A stretch of 62,000 nt of DNA from Mesostigma viride (lineage: Eukaryota > Streptophyta > Mesostigmatophyceae > Mesostigmatales > Mesostigmataceae), in the NCBI GenBank assembly GCA_009746045.1, contig RPFO01000744.1, forward strand, positions 1,208,635 through 1,270,634. Direction: 5' to 3'. Shown in pieces: positions 51,748 to 62,000 of the stretch; the stretch's first letter is position 1, and each line of letters starts with the position of its first letter. The notes under the pieces were generated by a model that saw nothing but the letters and a program-made list of their open reading frames with translations, made no database searches and had not been told where the DNA came from. A program made the position numbers and the translations under genes.

Positions 51748-51932
51748 GAAATTTTCGTGTTCAGTGTCCAGATCACAATTTGATCCGGGCGCAAAATGAT
51801 TGGCTGTACGGTACGAACCAAAAACGAAATTTTAGTATCTAAGTTCCGCAGCGCTTGCTGAATTTGCCCCGGAAGCCCGGGGGCACTTTCCCCGCTGAAA
51901 AAGGTGTCCGCGGAAGCGTATTGTAGTGACTG
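51748..51932. promoter_or_regulatory. Second copy of the block found upstream of the H1 Myb-like gene
   Basis: Nearly identical to 34592-34785. Here it lies about 200 bp upstream of the Cys-rich ORF at 52135. This suggests a conserved 5' region of a Harbinger-like element or of its Cys-rich gene. Confidence 0.5.
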
Positions 51933-52134
51933 GGTTCGCGTGCGATAAGAGCGAGTTTCTCTTCTTTGGTAAGTCTATTTTAGCGTTACCACGAGCTTTT
52001 CCCGAAAATTTTTCAGTTCGGTTTATTTCCTCGTTAAATCTGCTAGTGGGTGCTTCGGAGCTCTAAAAACCCTGAAATCCACCGCCCCCCCCCCTCCCCC
52101 CGATGCTTGAGCACTGTTTCTTGCTCAGATCATC

Positions 52135-54104
52135 ATGAATTCGACGGAAGGCAACCTGCGCTATTGCTACCGGTGTGACAAGCTACGACGGCGCACCTCA
52201 GATGGCGATCTCACGAATGGCGGCCAGCCCCACACGATTCACACAAGCAAGTGCGTAAACTGCGACTTAAAGCTGCAGAATTTTTGCGCTGTCAACGTCC
52301 GGCGCCCGTGGCAGGTCTTGTACAATCTTAACCCCTAAATGGTCTGGCTGCCGATTTTCCGCCTAAAACTGAGTTACAGCCGACACGTCGGCCCCTTCTC
52401 GGGGGACCAAATGCCGCGAAAACTATTGAGAATTAGGAAAAGTTTAGCTGAGAAGATCGAAAGTTTATAATTTTCCTCACAGCATGGTACTAGGGTTTGC
52501 ATACTTCTGACAAAGTTATAGAGGTGTTCTGGTCGGTCAAAGTACAAGGGGTCAGGGTACTTTTTCGCGTACAACGTGCATTCCGGAAAACGACGACCTG
52601 GCCATGGCGGCTGGCGCCCACGCATGGCATTTACGTTTTCGTTCGAATTTTCTGACCAAACTCAGGAAATTGATTTTATACGTCCTAAATATGATACAGG
52701 CTAATTTTTTGTTCGCGGGAATGCCATTTGATAGGTGTCGGCAGCGTTCTTGCTGGAAAAAACTGCGATCAAGCCGGACGATAGAAACGTTGACAGCAAT
52801 ACCTTTCCGGCGTATTTTAAAGGATATATTGGTTTCTTTGTACTTTTTATGATACATAGTAGTCGTAAACGTGCAAGGGTGGCCAGAAATCGCCGAATCC
52901 AGCGACCATGCTGCACAACTTTGGCGTGCCGAAATGCGCCATTTTGCGGCCACCGCCTGGGCCAAGGTAACGCCATCCATGCCTGGTAAAGCTTAAGCAT
53001 CGTTTTCCTATCGATTTTTGACGTTTATATATACGTTCTAGCTTGTGTAGCACATTTTTTTTGCATTATTCATGCTCTTTCTTGACCCTGGCCTGGCCCC
53101 TTTCTAAAACACCCTTCTTAGATGCTTCCATCAGTCAGTTGACCTGCCACAGGGTGATGGTGATAAGTTTTAGAGGCTGTATGGGTTTGAATACCTCCAT
53201 GTATGTTTGTTATACATTTCCCACACACATATTGCATGAGTGTGAGGCAGTTGGCTGGTCTCTGTGGCATCATCAAGCATGTAACCGGTGAGTAGAAGCT
53301 TCCCATTGTCAGCATGTGCCACCAGGTGTGCTGGCCATCACCTGGCAAGCTATAGCAGCTTAGGCCTAGTTTATCCTTGCTAGGGCAAGCTGAAATAGGC
53401 TTAAAATCACTAGTTTGTTGGTGGCTGCCTCCTAGAATGCATGCCTTGCGTAGGGTATCCGTACCACGTTACCTACGTGCATGGACAAGGTGGCACCTGC
53501 ACATAGGTGCCATGTAAGGGCAGTGTGATGATGCAGTTATGTTTCCCCATCATTGTGGAAGGGAAATGTATTGTGTGGCATGGTTGGGGGCCATATTAGT
53601 AGGTATTAGTAGGTAGTATGCCCACTCCTACCCCCTTGGTTGCTTTTTACCAACGGTACCCCTATGGGCTGTACTGGGTGTAACTGCTGGTATACCCACC
53701 CAAATGATGACCCCAATGGCTCAAACTGTTCAGCAACTAATTGTTTATCATCCCTGAAGTGGTAGGTGCCTAGCTCTTACAACATAATTCAAAATGCACA
53801 TTCTACCAAAAATGAAAACTCTCGTCTTGACCCCCCTGACTTTGACGGCAGTTATACATGGCCTACCCTGCATATATGTAAGGTTGTGATATACCAACCC
53901 GAAGGGCAACTCATGGACATGCTTGGCCCCCAAGGACAGCCATTGGATATGGGTGGGTTGGATGGCATCTGGTTTGCAAAATTGTGAAGTTACAGCCGAT
54001 GCATCGGCAGTATTTCTGCCCATTTAGGGGTTAAGGCAGCTGCTGCCATGGGATGGAAAACGTTTGCGAACAAATACTTTGTTATCGATCTCTCCTTGCC
54101 CCCG
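52135..54104 (+). pseudogene. Cys-rich zinc-finger-like gene split by element B
   Basis: From the ATG at 52135 the protein has RYCYRCDKLRRRTSDGDL, HTIHTSKCVNCDLKLQNFC and RRPWQVLYNL, then the B insertion at TTAA. After B (54031) the frame continues as AAAAMGWKTFANKYFVIDLS to a stop at 54105. The Cys/His array suggests zinc binding and resembles the H1 ORF at 38327-38543. A GTGAGG near 54104 could be a splice donor into the ORF at 54173. Without B and one TTAA the frame is continuous. Confidence 0.55.
52332..54030. mobile_element. B: TTAA-flanked non-autonomous DNA element, 1.70 kb
   Basis: TIR CCCCTAAATGG / CCATTTAGGGG with TTAA at 52328-52331 and 54031-54034. It is the inverse-oriented sister of A (34990-36678), similar along its whole length. 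It interrupts the Cys-rich gene. Confidence 0.9.
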
Positions 54105-54172
54105 TGAGGCGTTTGATACAATGTTCAAGCACATAGGGGAGGGCGCAGCCGATCGGCCGCAAGGAAGGTGCC

Positions 54173-54351
54173 ATGGCAACTAAGTTCAAGGAAAATGCAA
54201 CGAAGGTCATCAAGCGCGTGTTAACGGATTTTAACGAATTAATAGAAGACCTGTTGAGGGAAGGTGACACAGCATGCAAGGTAGCCACAGTGTGGGCAGG
54301 GGCTAGGGTGATGGTGGATAGCACTCTTTCTGTTATTGTGCCCCCCTTTAA
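54173..54351 (+). pseudogene. Short helical ORF, possibly the next exon, cut by D2
   Basis: The frame MATKFKENATKVIKRVLTDF then NELIEDLLREGDTACKVATV is predicted helical. It runs into D2 at TTAA; beyond D2 (56250) only a few codons remain before a stop. It may be an exon of the gene at 52135. No family is recognised. Confidence 0.4.
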
Positions 54352-56249
54352 GGAAACTCGCACGTCCAAAAGCCTGAAAAACTGACTTTAATGAATATCA
54401 GTTCCAATGCACTTGGGAACCATCTAGTGATGATTGAGAACCATAAATATGATGTTTGGACATTCATGCCACCACTTGTTGGGGGTACTACCCCCAACCA
54501 CGCACCGGTGGTGAGCTAAAAATAGAAAAAGACGCTATTTATGAGATATTTTGCCCAAGACAAACCACTTATCCAAATGACCTGCCCATACATTCCTGCA
54601 AAGTTCCCCCACTTCTAAAAAATCTGGGCTATTCACATGGTCAAAATAATAACATTTGTTTGAGTTATTAATTTCCCCGCAAAATGGGTACTTTTTTGAG
54701 AAAAAAAAATAAATCAGATCATCAACACATCGAATGGGGTCATCCATACATGCGAAATTCCACTGAGTGGGGGGAAACACAACCCCAAAGTTTGAGCTCA
54801 TTCTGACAAGCGTAGCTCAAGTTATTGATTTTCCTGTGATGCCACCTGGGTAGACGCTAAAAGAGAATTGAGCTAGTGCTGAGCCAAAATGACATCTGTT
54901 TTGCTACCCTAGACACCCCAAAACATGCCCACTTTGATCACGGAGTGTGAGGAGGATGTCTGGAGCCTCATACGCCGCACCCCTCCATCGGCACAGCCAG
55001 CCTTGTGAGTCTACCCTTAACAACAAGGCTGGTAGGACGACACGCCTGAGCAGCATATGTAATGCCTATCTCAGGCTAATAATGTGTGATTTTGTGCCAA
55101 CAACCAAGTTGTTTCACCCAACAACACATTAAAAACCCTCTTCCAAAATGCCCAACAAGCCGGACACGTGGAGGACCACACACGCAATATATAAAGAGAA
55201 AATAAGCTGACCTTTTATCCAGCCAACCTGTGGCTAGCTGCTCTGGTTAGCATGACAAAGGCTATCATTTACTCAGTGGGAAAGGTGAAGAGACCATTGG
55301 AACAACCTACCTGACGCATGTGCCACCAAAGCATTGTGTCCCGCAAAATGCACACTGCCTCCTTTCTAACAAGCACGAGCCACTTTCTTTAGGAGACAGG
55401 TGCCAGCTCGTCAGTGTCTGGGGAAAATGATGCCGCTGCTTAGGAAGACCGCGTGAATTCCTCGAACACAACTGTCTATAAAGCAAAAGAAATTTCAGAG
55501 AAGCATGGAAATAAAAGCATTACACCTTCCCGACAGGTTGCGGGCCTCGCGCTGCAGAAAGCCAGCCATGTCACAGACGAACTTGCTAAAAGACATCCAG
55601 GAATTTAGCGATGCAGCGCCAGGACCCACAACTTCCTGGCTGCATCTGGCCGGAAAGAAGGCAAAAAGCTTACGCTCAACGAGCTAAGAAAGCAGGAAAA
55701 CGCTAGAGTAAGACGTTTAATACAAGAACGTACCATAACGGGCATTTATTCGTGCCCAGGCGCACAAGAAAGGCCACCCTTTCATGGAGAGGTTGGGCAC
55801 ACATCGCGCAGGCCTAATGTTATCTTACCGCAAAATGACGGGAAAGGTAAAGATAGCAGCGGGAATTTTTACGGCTTTAGAAACATCATTAAACTAGCTT
55901 TCCTTACGACCATCAAAACTGGCAACAATTGACAATCACGCCGCCATTATACTTTGTTCATCCCGACAGAAATTCAGGCCGGACCCCCCCCTGCCGATGG
56001 CAAAGAAAAAAAGCCCGCAACATTATAGATCGCAACCATCCCACCATAAATTAGAATCAGTAGCTAATTTTCTCCAACAATCGAGCATTTTTTCTGCTTT
56101 CCGCGTGCCAGATTTGTCACGTTTCGTCTGAAAGCAGTCGCCATGGCCACTTCCGCAAGGGGTGCGCGCACCGTGCACCCACTTTTCACGGTACGGAGGG
56201 TACCGCGGAATTTTTTTGGCGCGGAAAATATTCGCCGCGCCGAGTCCCC
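54352..56249. mobile_element. D2: TTAA-flanked derivative of an H1-like element, 1.90 kb
   Basis: Near-identical to D1, flanked by TTAA (54348-54351 and 56250-56253). The left TIR has decayed to GGAAACTCG while the right is CGAGTCCCC. It is in the same orientation as D1. Confidence 0.9.
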
Positions 56250-56253
56250 TTAA

Positions 56254-56739
56254 ACAGCCACCAGTTAGATGAGATGCTTAGGCTGACACACGGATTTCCG
56301 GCCTGCGCGCCGCGTATTGCCTACCGCGGCTGAGCGGGACACCTCAGTACTGTACGGCAGGTCGTACGGTCGATCCTGAGGTGTCATGTGGACTGATGTG
56401 CAGTTAGTGCCAGACTGTTCCTAGGCGCTCTAGCTCGACCCGCCAGATCCGGGTTATCCGGGTCTGACGGGCCGAGTGTAGTTGATGCTAGTGACGTGGT
56501 CGCATGGCATTGCAGTGTACAGTTGTCCACTGGTAGGCGCTGCAGTGAGCGCTGCCATAGGCATATAGGCGTAGCACTGGGGAGTGCCACAGCACCGAGT
56601 TTGCACACGGCAGAGTTCCATTCTGAGCTTGTTGAGTTTCCCTTGTATTATTTGCATAATACAATCTCTCTCCACTCTCCTCATCATTGAGTTGTCCGCC
56701 GCTATCTCGGCTTTCCAACTTGGACCGAAAAAATTCGCA
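56254..56739. other. Region upstream of the GC-rich gene
   Basis: No ORF is supported. An inverted repeat is present (GACCCGCCAGATCCGG / CCGGGTCTGACGGGCC, 56436-56474). The short A/T-rich stretch at 56640-56660 could be part of a promoter or leader. Confidence 0.4.
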
Positions 56740-57442
56740 ATGGCTTCCAACAACAACGCTGGTAACACCCGAACACCAACAAGAAGGGGCGTGCGCCGAC
56801 CAGGCGCACCTCCCCAAGGCTCTCGCCGGAGGCCGGGTTCGCCCTCCGCCACCGTGCGGGTGACGCCAAACGTCACCTTCAGCACGGTGGTTGCTGATAA
56901 CCCGAGGCGTCGGACCCCGCAGGTGGGGGCCGGCGCCCCGGGGCAGGCGAGAGGTCGCACGCTTGCCGCTGGCGGTTCGTCCGCCATGGCACCCGGGGGG
57001 CAGGAACCCCGGGCACGTGACCCCCCCGTCGCAGGTGGCGGGGGACGTGAGCGTAGCGACTCCTCTGAGGAGGACGGGGAGGTGCCGCCCGTGAGGCCGC
57101 AACCCTCGCTCGAGGTGTCATCACAGACTCCCGCTACGTCGGGCAACCTGTCGGTGGGCCGCCAGCTGGCCGCCATGGATATTGATCGCTTCGGCGAACA
57201 TGTCCCGCCACCCGTCCAGTTCGGGCTTCGGCCCTTCTATCTACCCCTCGGGGTAGCGGATATCCCGGATTTCATTCCGGTGACGGGGTGGCGTCTCCGA
57301 CAGCGGTTTCAACTGAATTTTGATGAACAGGCGACGTTGTTCGATGTTCATTCTGTTCATGTGACACTCCAGCGTCGGTTGCAGATGGACTTCCATCTGA
57401 TCCAGGTGGCGATCTGGATGCGCTGTTTCGCCACCATCGCGC

Positions 57443-58758
57443 AGTGATGGGTCATACGCGATACGCGTCGTACGCGGCCCCAGGTGTATAATGTATAATA
57501 CGCGGTGTATAATGTATTATACGCTAATCGTACGCTAACTGTTGAAAACCCCTTTTTTGGCATGGTTTTGAGGGGTTTTCAACATTCTGAGCAACCAAGC
57601 ATGGTCTGCTGGTGTTTTTGCCATACCTTTTGGCTATACATGACATATATAGCATGACCTTGGCATTGTCATCACTACCTAGAAATACAAGCATAGTTTC
57701 TAACGGTCTAACTTGATAGTTTCTCTTCAAAATCGAGACAACATGCAACTCAGTATCAATACCAGTACGTATCAATTCACAACTCACTGGAAAGGATAAT
57801 AAATTTGTAGAACTCAAGATATGAATGCACTATACATTGCCCCGAGGTGTCGATGACATTGAAGGGCGTCGATGGCATTGAAAGGCGCAAATGAATGCCT
57901 CGCACAGCTCCTCGTCCAGCTGCTCTTTGCTGAGCCCATAAGGTGCGGGCAAATTACCGTCGGTGGATTGGCCCTTTGATGATCCGCTTGGCCCAGCCGC
58001 CCCAGCAGCGCGCCCCGAGGTGTTGCTGGCATGAGCGGACACCCAGTTCGAGGCGTCGGTTTCTACAACGTCTGCAAGCCTGTCTTTAAGTGCCGCCCGC
58101 ACATCAGCCTGCTTCTTGGCGTCACTAGTCGCCTTCCTCTTCCTGGTATTGCTTTCCTTCTCCGCCTGCTCGACCAGCAGCCTGTAACGGAGTACTCCAT
58201 CATCCATGTAGTAGTTATTTTTCTGCTGCCCATTCTTGAGGATGCGCTCTTTGCTAATGTATGTCCAGACAGTTTCGGATGTGGCCTCTTCTTCATCGGG
58301 CCGCACATCATCATCGTGTTCCATTGACTCATTCGTGTCAGCCATGCCTGGATGTCGATAATCTACGATATAGGTGCCAGACGACCACGACGTTGCTGGC
58401 ACACCTTATCACCTTCTTGATGATGAATCTTCAGCCTTCCCGCCTTCACATTCCCGCCTTCACAAGTCACAATGAACGCGCTTTTAGCTTTTGTGCATTA
58501 TACACTAGCTAGCTCATCACACAATTATTTGTTCCTACTACAGGTCGGCGCGCCGCAGTCTAGGCAAGCAACGCGGGCTGTAAAATGATGCCAAAACCCA
58601 CCACGTGAGCCAAAAACACGCCAAAAATACGCGAAAATACGCAAAAATGCGCAAAAATACGCGTTGCGTATAAAAGTACCCCATTTTCGTACGCGCCGCT
58701 TGCGTATCGCGCATAATACGCTAAATACGGCGTATAATACGGCGTATGACCCATCACT
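57443..58758. mobile_element. E: 1.3-kb TIR element carrying one small gene
   Basis: The TIR is AGTGATGGGTCATACGC (57443-57459, complement ending 58758), with GC on each side as a possible 2-bp duplication. Removing E and one GC keeps the interrupted gene in frame. The subterminal regions are full of GCGTATA-type words. A minus-strand ORF (58345-57830) lies inside. The superfamily is not recognised. Confidence 0.7.
57830..58345 (-). CDS. Small acidic/charged protein of element E, unknown
   Basis: 171 aa from the ATG at 58345: acidic start MADTNESMEHDDDVRPDEEE, then VWTYISKERILKNGQQKNNY, a basic coiled region (EKESNTRKRKATSDAKKQAD, probable nuclear signal), a Gly/Ser/Ala linker and a short helical end (YGLSKEQLDEELCEAFICAF). 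It lacks DDE or known DNA-binding motifs. It may be an accessory protein or a captured gene fragment. Confidence 0.45.
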   Translation of the reverse strand: MADTNESMEHDDDVRPDEEEATSETVWTYISKERILKNGQQKNNYYMDDGVLRYRLLVEQAEKESNTRKRKATSDAKKQADVRAALKDRLADVVETDASNWVSAHASNTSGRAAGAAGPSGSSKGQSTDGNLPAPYGLSKEQLDEELCEAFICAFQCHRRPSMSSTPRGNV

Positions 58759-59707
58759 GCCGTCGCGATTCAGAACCCGGGGACGGCTGATTGATCAGTG
58801 GGCGTCAGATCAGCGTCAGCGGGAAGCAATTCAGGTGGTGGCGACGCGTGAGAACGCGACCTCCACCCCGTTGCCTCGGTGGCCCCAGGTCACGCCATGC
58901 AGTTGGCTGGGGCGACGCGAGGAGCCAGGCGGCTGCGACGCCGCCTCCGGCCGGCTGGGCGAGGGGCGGCAGGCGCCCCCAACACACCACCGCGGGTGGC
59001 GAGACCACCCAGGGCCCTCTGGCAGGTCAGAGGGCCCACACTCAGCAGCTGGCCCCCCCGCCCAGCGCAGGGGGCCAGGCGACTGCTGACGCTCCCGGGG
59101 TTGCAGGGACCCCGGTGGCAACGCCCGCTCCCGGGGTTGCAGGGACCCCGGTGGCGCCGCCGGCGCCTACGGCGCAGGCGGGGGAGGGAACTCCCATGGA
59201 GGGTGTCTCAGGCCCCTCCAGCAGTTCAGGTGGGCAGGCCACCTCCAGTACCCCAGCAGCAAGGGGTGCTCGAGCCCCAAGGACAAGGGCCCGGCCGGTG
59301 CAGGCGGGCCCACGGGTCCCACCCAGGCGCAGGAGCGGCCTGAGGTGATGGAGGGTGATCTGTCTGGGGATGACATGATCACCATGGGGGATGAGCAAGT
59401 GTGGCAGGCCATTGAGGCTGCCACAGCATCCTTTCGCGGGCTGGCTGACAGGACTCAGCAGCTGCACATTGCTGAGGCGGGCAGCATGGTTTGTGCGATC
59501 ATCACGCACTTGCTGGGCTTGCCCAACCTGCAGGAGGGCACTCGCTGTGTGTGCGTCACCCTGCTGCCTGCCCTGCAGGCCCTCCTTGCAGGGAGGAGGG
59601 TCCTGGGCAACCGGGCGCGCCTGGTGCGACACCTGGAGCGCCTGCACAACGCCATCTTGGCGGGGGCTGGTAGGTTGCTGCCTAGTGCCTACCAGGCTGC
59701 ATCATGA

Positions 59708-60038
59708 CATTACTAACACTACTGACGATGACGTGTCTCTCTCTCCCACCTTCCATGATTGGGAGGAGGCCCGCAGCAGGAGGCGGGACGTCACACACAC
59801 TAACAACCCTACACAGCCCACCCACCTGATGCCCACCCATCCTACTCAGCCCATGTATGTCCCTCCTGCTCAGCCCACTCACGTAGTACCTCCCACCCAA
59901 ACTGTCTCTCCTGTGAATGCTGCAGCATCCCCCTCATCTTCCTCTCCCCCTGCGTCCCCCTCCCGTTGTATGAATCTCGGCTTTCCAACTCCACCTGGGC
60001 ATCCACTTCCCATGGTGGAGAGTGCTCCCTCAAGATAA
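59708..60038 (+). pseudogene. Pro/Thr-rich open frame after the GC-rich gene
   Basis: The frame TTDDDVSLSPTFHDWEEARS followed by repeated TQPTHxxP segments ends at 60038, just before the minisatellite. It may be the frame-shifted end of the preceding gene. Low complexity prevents any assignment. Confidence 0.35.
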
Positions 60039-60057
60039 CATTTTCTACCATGGTCAT

Positions 60058-61412
60058 GCCCCCCCCCACACCCACGCATGCATGCCAGCCCCCCCCCACA
60101 CCCATGCATGCATGCCAGCCCGGCCCCCCCCACACCCACGCATGCATGCTAGCCCCCCCCCACACACGCATGCATGCCAGCCCCCCCCACACACACACGC
60201 ATGCATGCCAGCCCCACCCCACACCCACGCATGCATACCAGCCCCCCCCCACACCCACGCATGCATGCCAGCCCCCCCCCACACCCGCGCATCCATGCAT
60301 GCCAGCCCCCCCCCCGCACCCACGCATGCATGCCAGCCCCCCCCCACACCCATGCATGCATGCCAGCTCCCCCCCACAGGCCCACACCCACGCATGCATG
60401 CCAGCCCCCTCCCCCACCCACGCATGCATGCCGGCCAGCCCCCATGCACACACACCCACGCATGCATGCCAGCCCCCCCCCACACCCACGCATGCATGCC
60501 AGCCCCCCCCACACCCACGCATGCATGCCAGGCCCCCCCACACCCACGCATGCATGCCAGCTCCCCCCCCCACACACGCATGCATGCCAGCCCCCCCAGA
60601 CACCCACGCATGCATGCCAGCCCCCCCCCACACCCACGCACGCATGCCAGGCCCCCCCCATACCCACGTATGCATGCCAGCTCCCCCCCACACCCACGCA
60701 TGCATGCCAGCCCCCCCCGCACCCACGCATGCATGCCAGCCCCCCCCCCCCACACGCATGCATGCCAGCCCCCCCAGACACCCACGCATGCATGCCAGCT
60801 CCCCCCCACACCCACGCATGCATGCCAGCCCCCTCCCCCACCCACGCATGCATGCCAGCTCCCCCCCCACACCCACGCATGGATGCCAGCCCCCCCACGT
60901 ACACACCCAGTGACGTATGCATGCCAGCCCCCCCCCCACACACCCACGCATGCATGCCAGCCCCCCGGCCCCCTGCACACCCACGCATGCATGCCAGGCC
61001 CCCACACACGCACACACATGCATGCCAGCCCCCCCCCACATGCACCCACGCATGCATGCCAGCCCCCCCCCACCCCCACGCATGCATGCCACCCCCCCCC
61101 CACACCCACGCATGCATGCCAGCCCCGGCCCCCCCCCCACACGCATATGCATGCCATGACCCCCCCCACACCCACGCATGCATGCCAGCCCCCCCCCACA
61201 CCCACGCATGCATACCAGCCCGGCCCCACTCACACCCGCGCATGCATGCATGCCAGCTAGGCCCCCCCCATCCCCATGTATGCATGCCAGCTCGATCCCC
61301 CCCACACCCACGCATGCATGCCAGCCCCCCCCGCACCCACGCATGCATGCCAGCCCCCCCCCACACCCACGCATGCATGCCAGCCCCCCCCCACATCCAC
61401 GCATGCATGCGG
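60058..61412 (+). repeat. C-rich minisatellite with ATGCATGC cores, about 45 copies
   Basis: The unit is about 27-32 bp: CCCCCCCACACCCACGCATG then CATGCCAG. Copies vary in C-run length and carry point changes. Long open frames on both strands (up to 549 codons) are artefacts of the repeat. ATGCATGC is self-complementary, so each unit has an internal palindrome beside a poly-C tract. Confidence 0.95.
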
Positions 61413-62000
61413 ATGGAGTTGTGAGAGTAGAATGGCCGAAGAACGCCATGGCTCTTGCAGGAATGTTGCCTTTATTACATAAAGAGAACACAGACGTAAG
61501 TCACGTCAATTCCAAGACTGCACGCAGCATAGATAGACGACAAGGTCGCAGTGCCAAGAGAACGTGCACGCAAGAGCTAGCGTCCTGGAGCTACCAAGTC
61601 ACACATATAACTTGCTAGGGACGCGTCCAAGTATTCAGCTGAACAGTCTGTCACGGCTGAACTGTCAATCAATATTGATCACACAGACTCTGGCACGCCT
61701 TTGGCGCGCATCTGATCTATCAATTGTCCATACGGCTAGTCCTGTGGACCTATCCGTACATTACTCAGCATCAATTGTCTCATAGGTCCTGGCGCGCTAC
61801 AGCACGCTTACCTATCAATTGACCATCAAGTCCTGTACAAGTCCTGTCAACGTCCTGCGGACTACATATCAAAGTGACACTTGTACATCCTGTGTCCGTA
61901 CGCGCCCACATTGGCGCACCGGCCACTGTCGGCACAGCCTAGGAAACGTCATAACTTTTACGTCCCGTAACCAAATGAGGCGTTCAAGGTGCCGTTGGAA
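61413..62000. other. Right edge, no supported gene
   Basis: Mixed sequence with several TCAATTG(T/A)C words (61718, 61771, 61815) and a CCTGTCAACGTCCTG segment. It could belong to the end of another element that runs out of the window. Confidence 0.4.

Larger units (their letters stand above)
56740..59707 (+). pseudogene. GC-rich gene of unknown family, split by element E
   Basis: From ATG 56740 (MASNNNAGNTRTPTRRGVRR) the protein is Arg/Pro/Gly-rich. It then has a structured part: FGLRPFYLPLGVADIPDFIP, GWRLRQRFQLNFDEQATLF and MDFHLIQVAIWMRCFATIA. E interrupts here. Beyond it the frame continues with RFRTRGRLIDQWASDQRQRE. After frame changes in GC-rich DNA a helical region follows (WQAIEAATASFRGLADRTQQ, LPALQALLAGRRVLGNRARL) up to 59707. 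A basic disordered N-terminus and helical C-terminus are gag-like, but no zinc knuckle or pol follows, so a gag remnant is only one possibility. Confidence 0.4.

Noticed and set aside
59842-61618. Very long His/Pro/Met- or Gly/Trp/Cys-rich frames on both strands
   Set aside because: Products of the C-rich minisatellite, not coding.

Overview
The window is eukaryotic nuclear DNA made almost wholly of transposable elements. The evidence is spliced genes with GTAAGT-type donors, LTR and non-LTR retrotransposons, terminal-inverted-repeat (TIR) DNA transposons and long minisatellites. The element mix (a chromodomain Ty3/gypsy, a Ty1/copia relative, an RTE-like LINE, a PIF/Harbinger-like and a pogo-like transposon) fits a repeat-rich plant or green alga; the host cannot be named from sequence alone. 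I see no convincing single-copy housekeeping gene.

The core is a set of nested insertions that can be unpicked from target-site duplications (TSDs). Level 1: a Ty3/gypsy chromovirus on the minus strand spans 3847-51015 (LTRs 3847-4533 and 50349-51015, TSD GCTGC). Level 2: it is split by D1 (44134-46048, TTAA) inside pol and by H1 (5040-39343, TTGA) inside an extra ORF after the integrase. H1 is a large Harbinger-like transposon with a spliced DDE transposase (+), a spliced Myb/SANT-like gene (-) and a small Cys-rich ORF (+). Level 3: H1 carries a 5'-truncated LINE (5123-5842), a full-length LINE (14095-33460) and element A (34990-36678). Level 4: the full-length LINE is cut by C1 (14717-16438), C2 (31627-33346) and P (17733-29547), a pogo-like transposon with a TA TSD. 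Level 5: P is cut by a copia-like retrotransposon (18336-24755) whose two 483-bp LTRs look identical, making it the youngest insertion. Without the inserts, the gypsy element is about 10.9 kb, H1 about 12.5 kb, the LINE about 4.1 kb and P about 5.4 kb.

Outside the gypsy element, 1-3841 holds SINE/LINE-like 3' ends and a small inverted-repeat element. The right flank (51021-62000) holds a gene for a small Cys-rich protein cut by elements B (52332-54030) and D2 (54352-56249). It also holds a GC-rich broken gene cut by element E (57443-58758) and a C-rich minisatellite (60058-61412).

The most interesting signal is a group of TTAA/TTGA-targeting elements (H1, D1, D2, A, B, C1, C2). D1 and D2 resemble the two ends of H1 with the genes deleted, which ties a Harbinger-type DDE transposase to 4-bp TTRA duplications instead of the usual 3-bp TWA. 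A/B and C share a collinear core but have unrelated TIRs. In several cases, removing the element plus one TSD copy puts a host reading frame back in register, which independently supports the boundaries.
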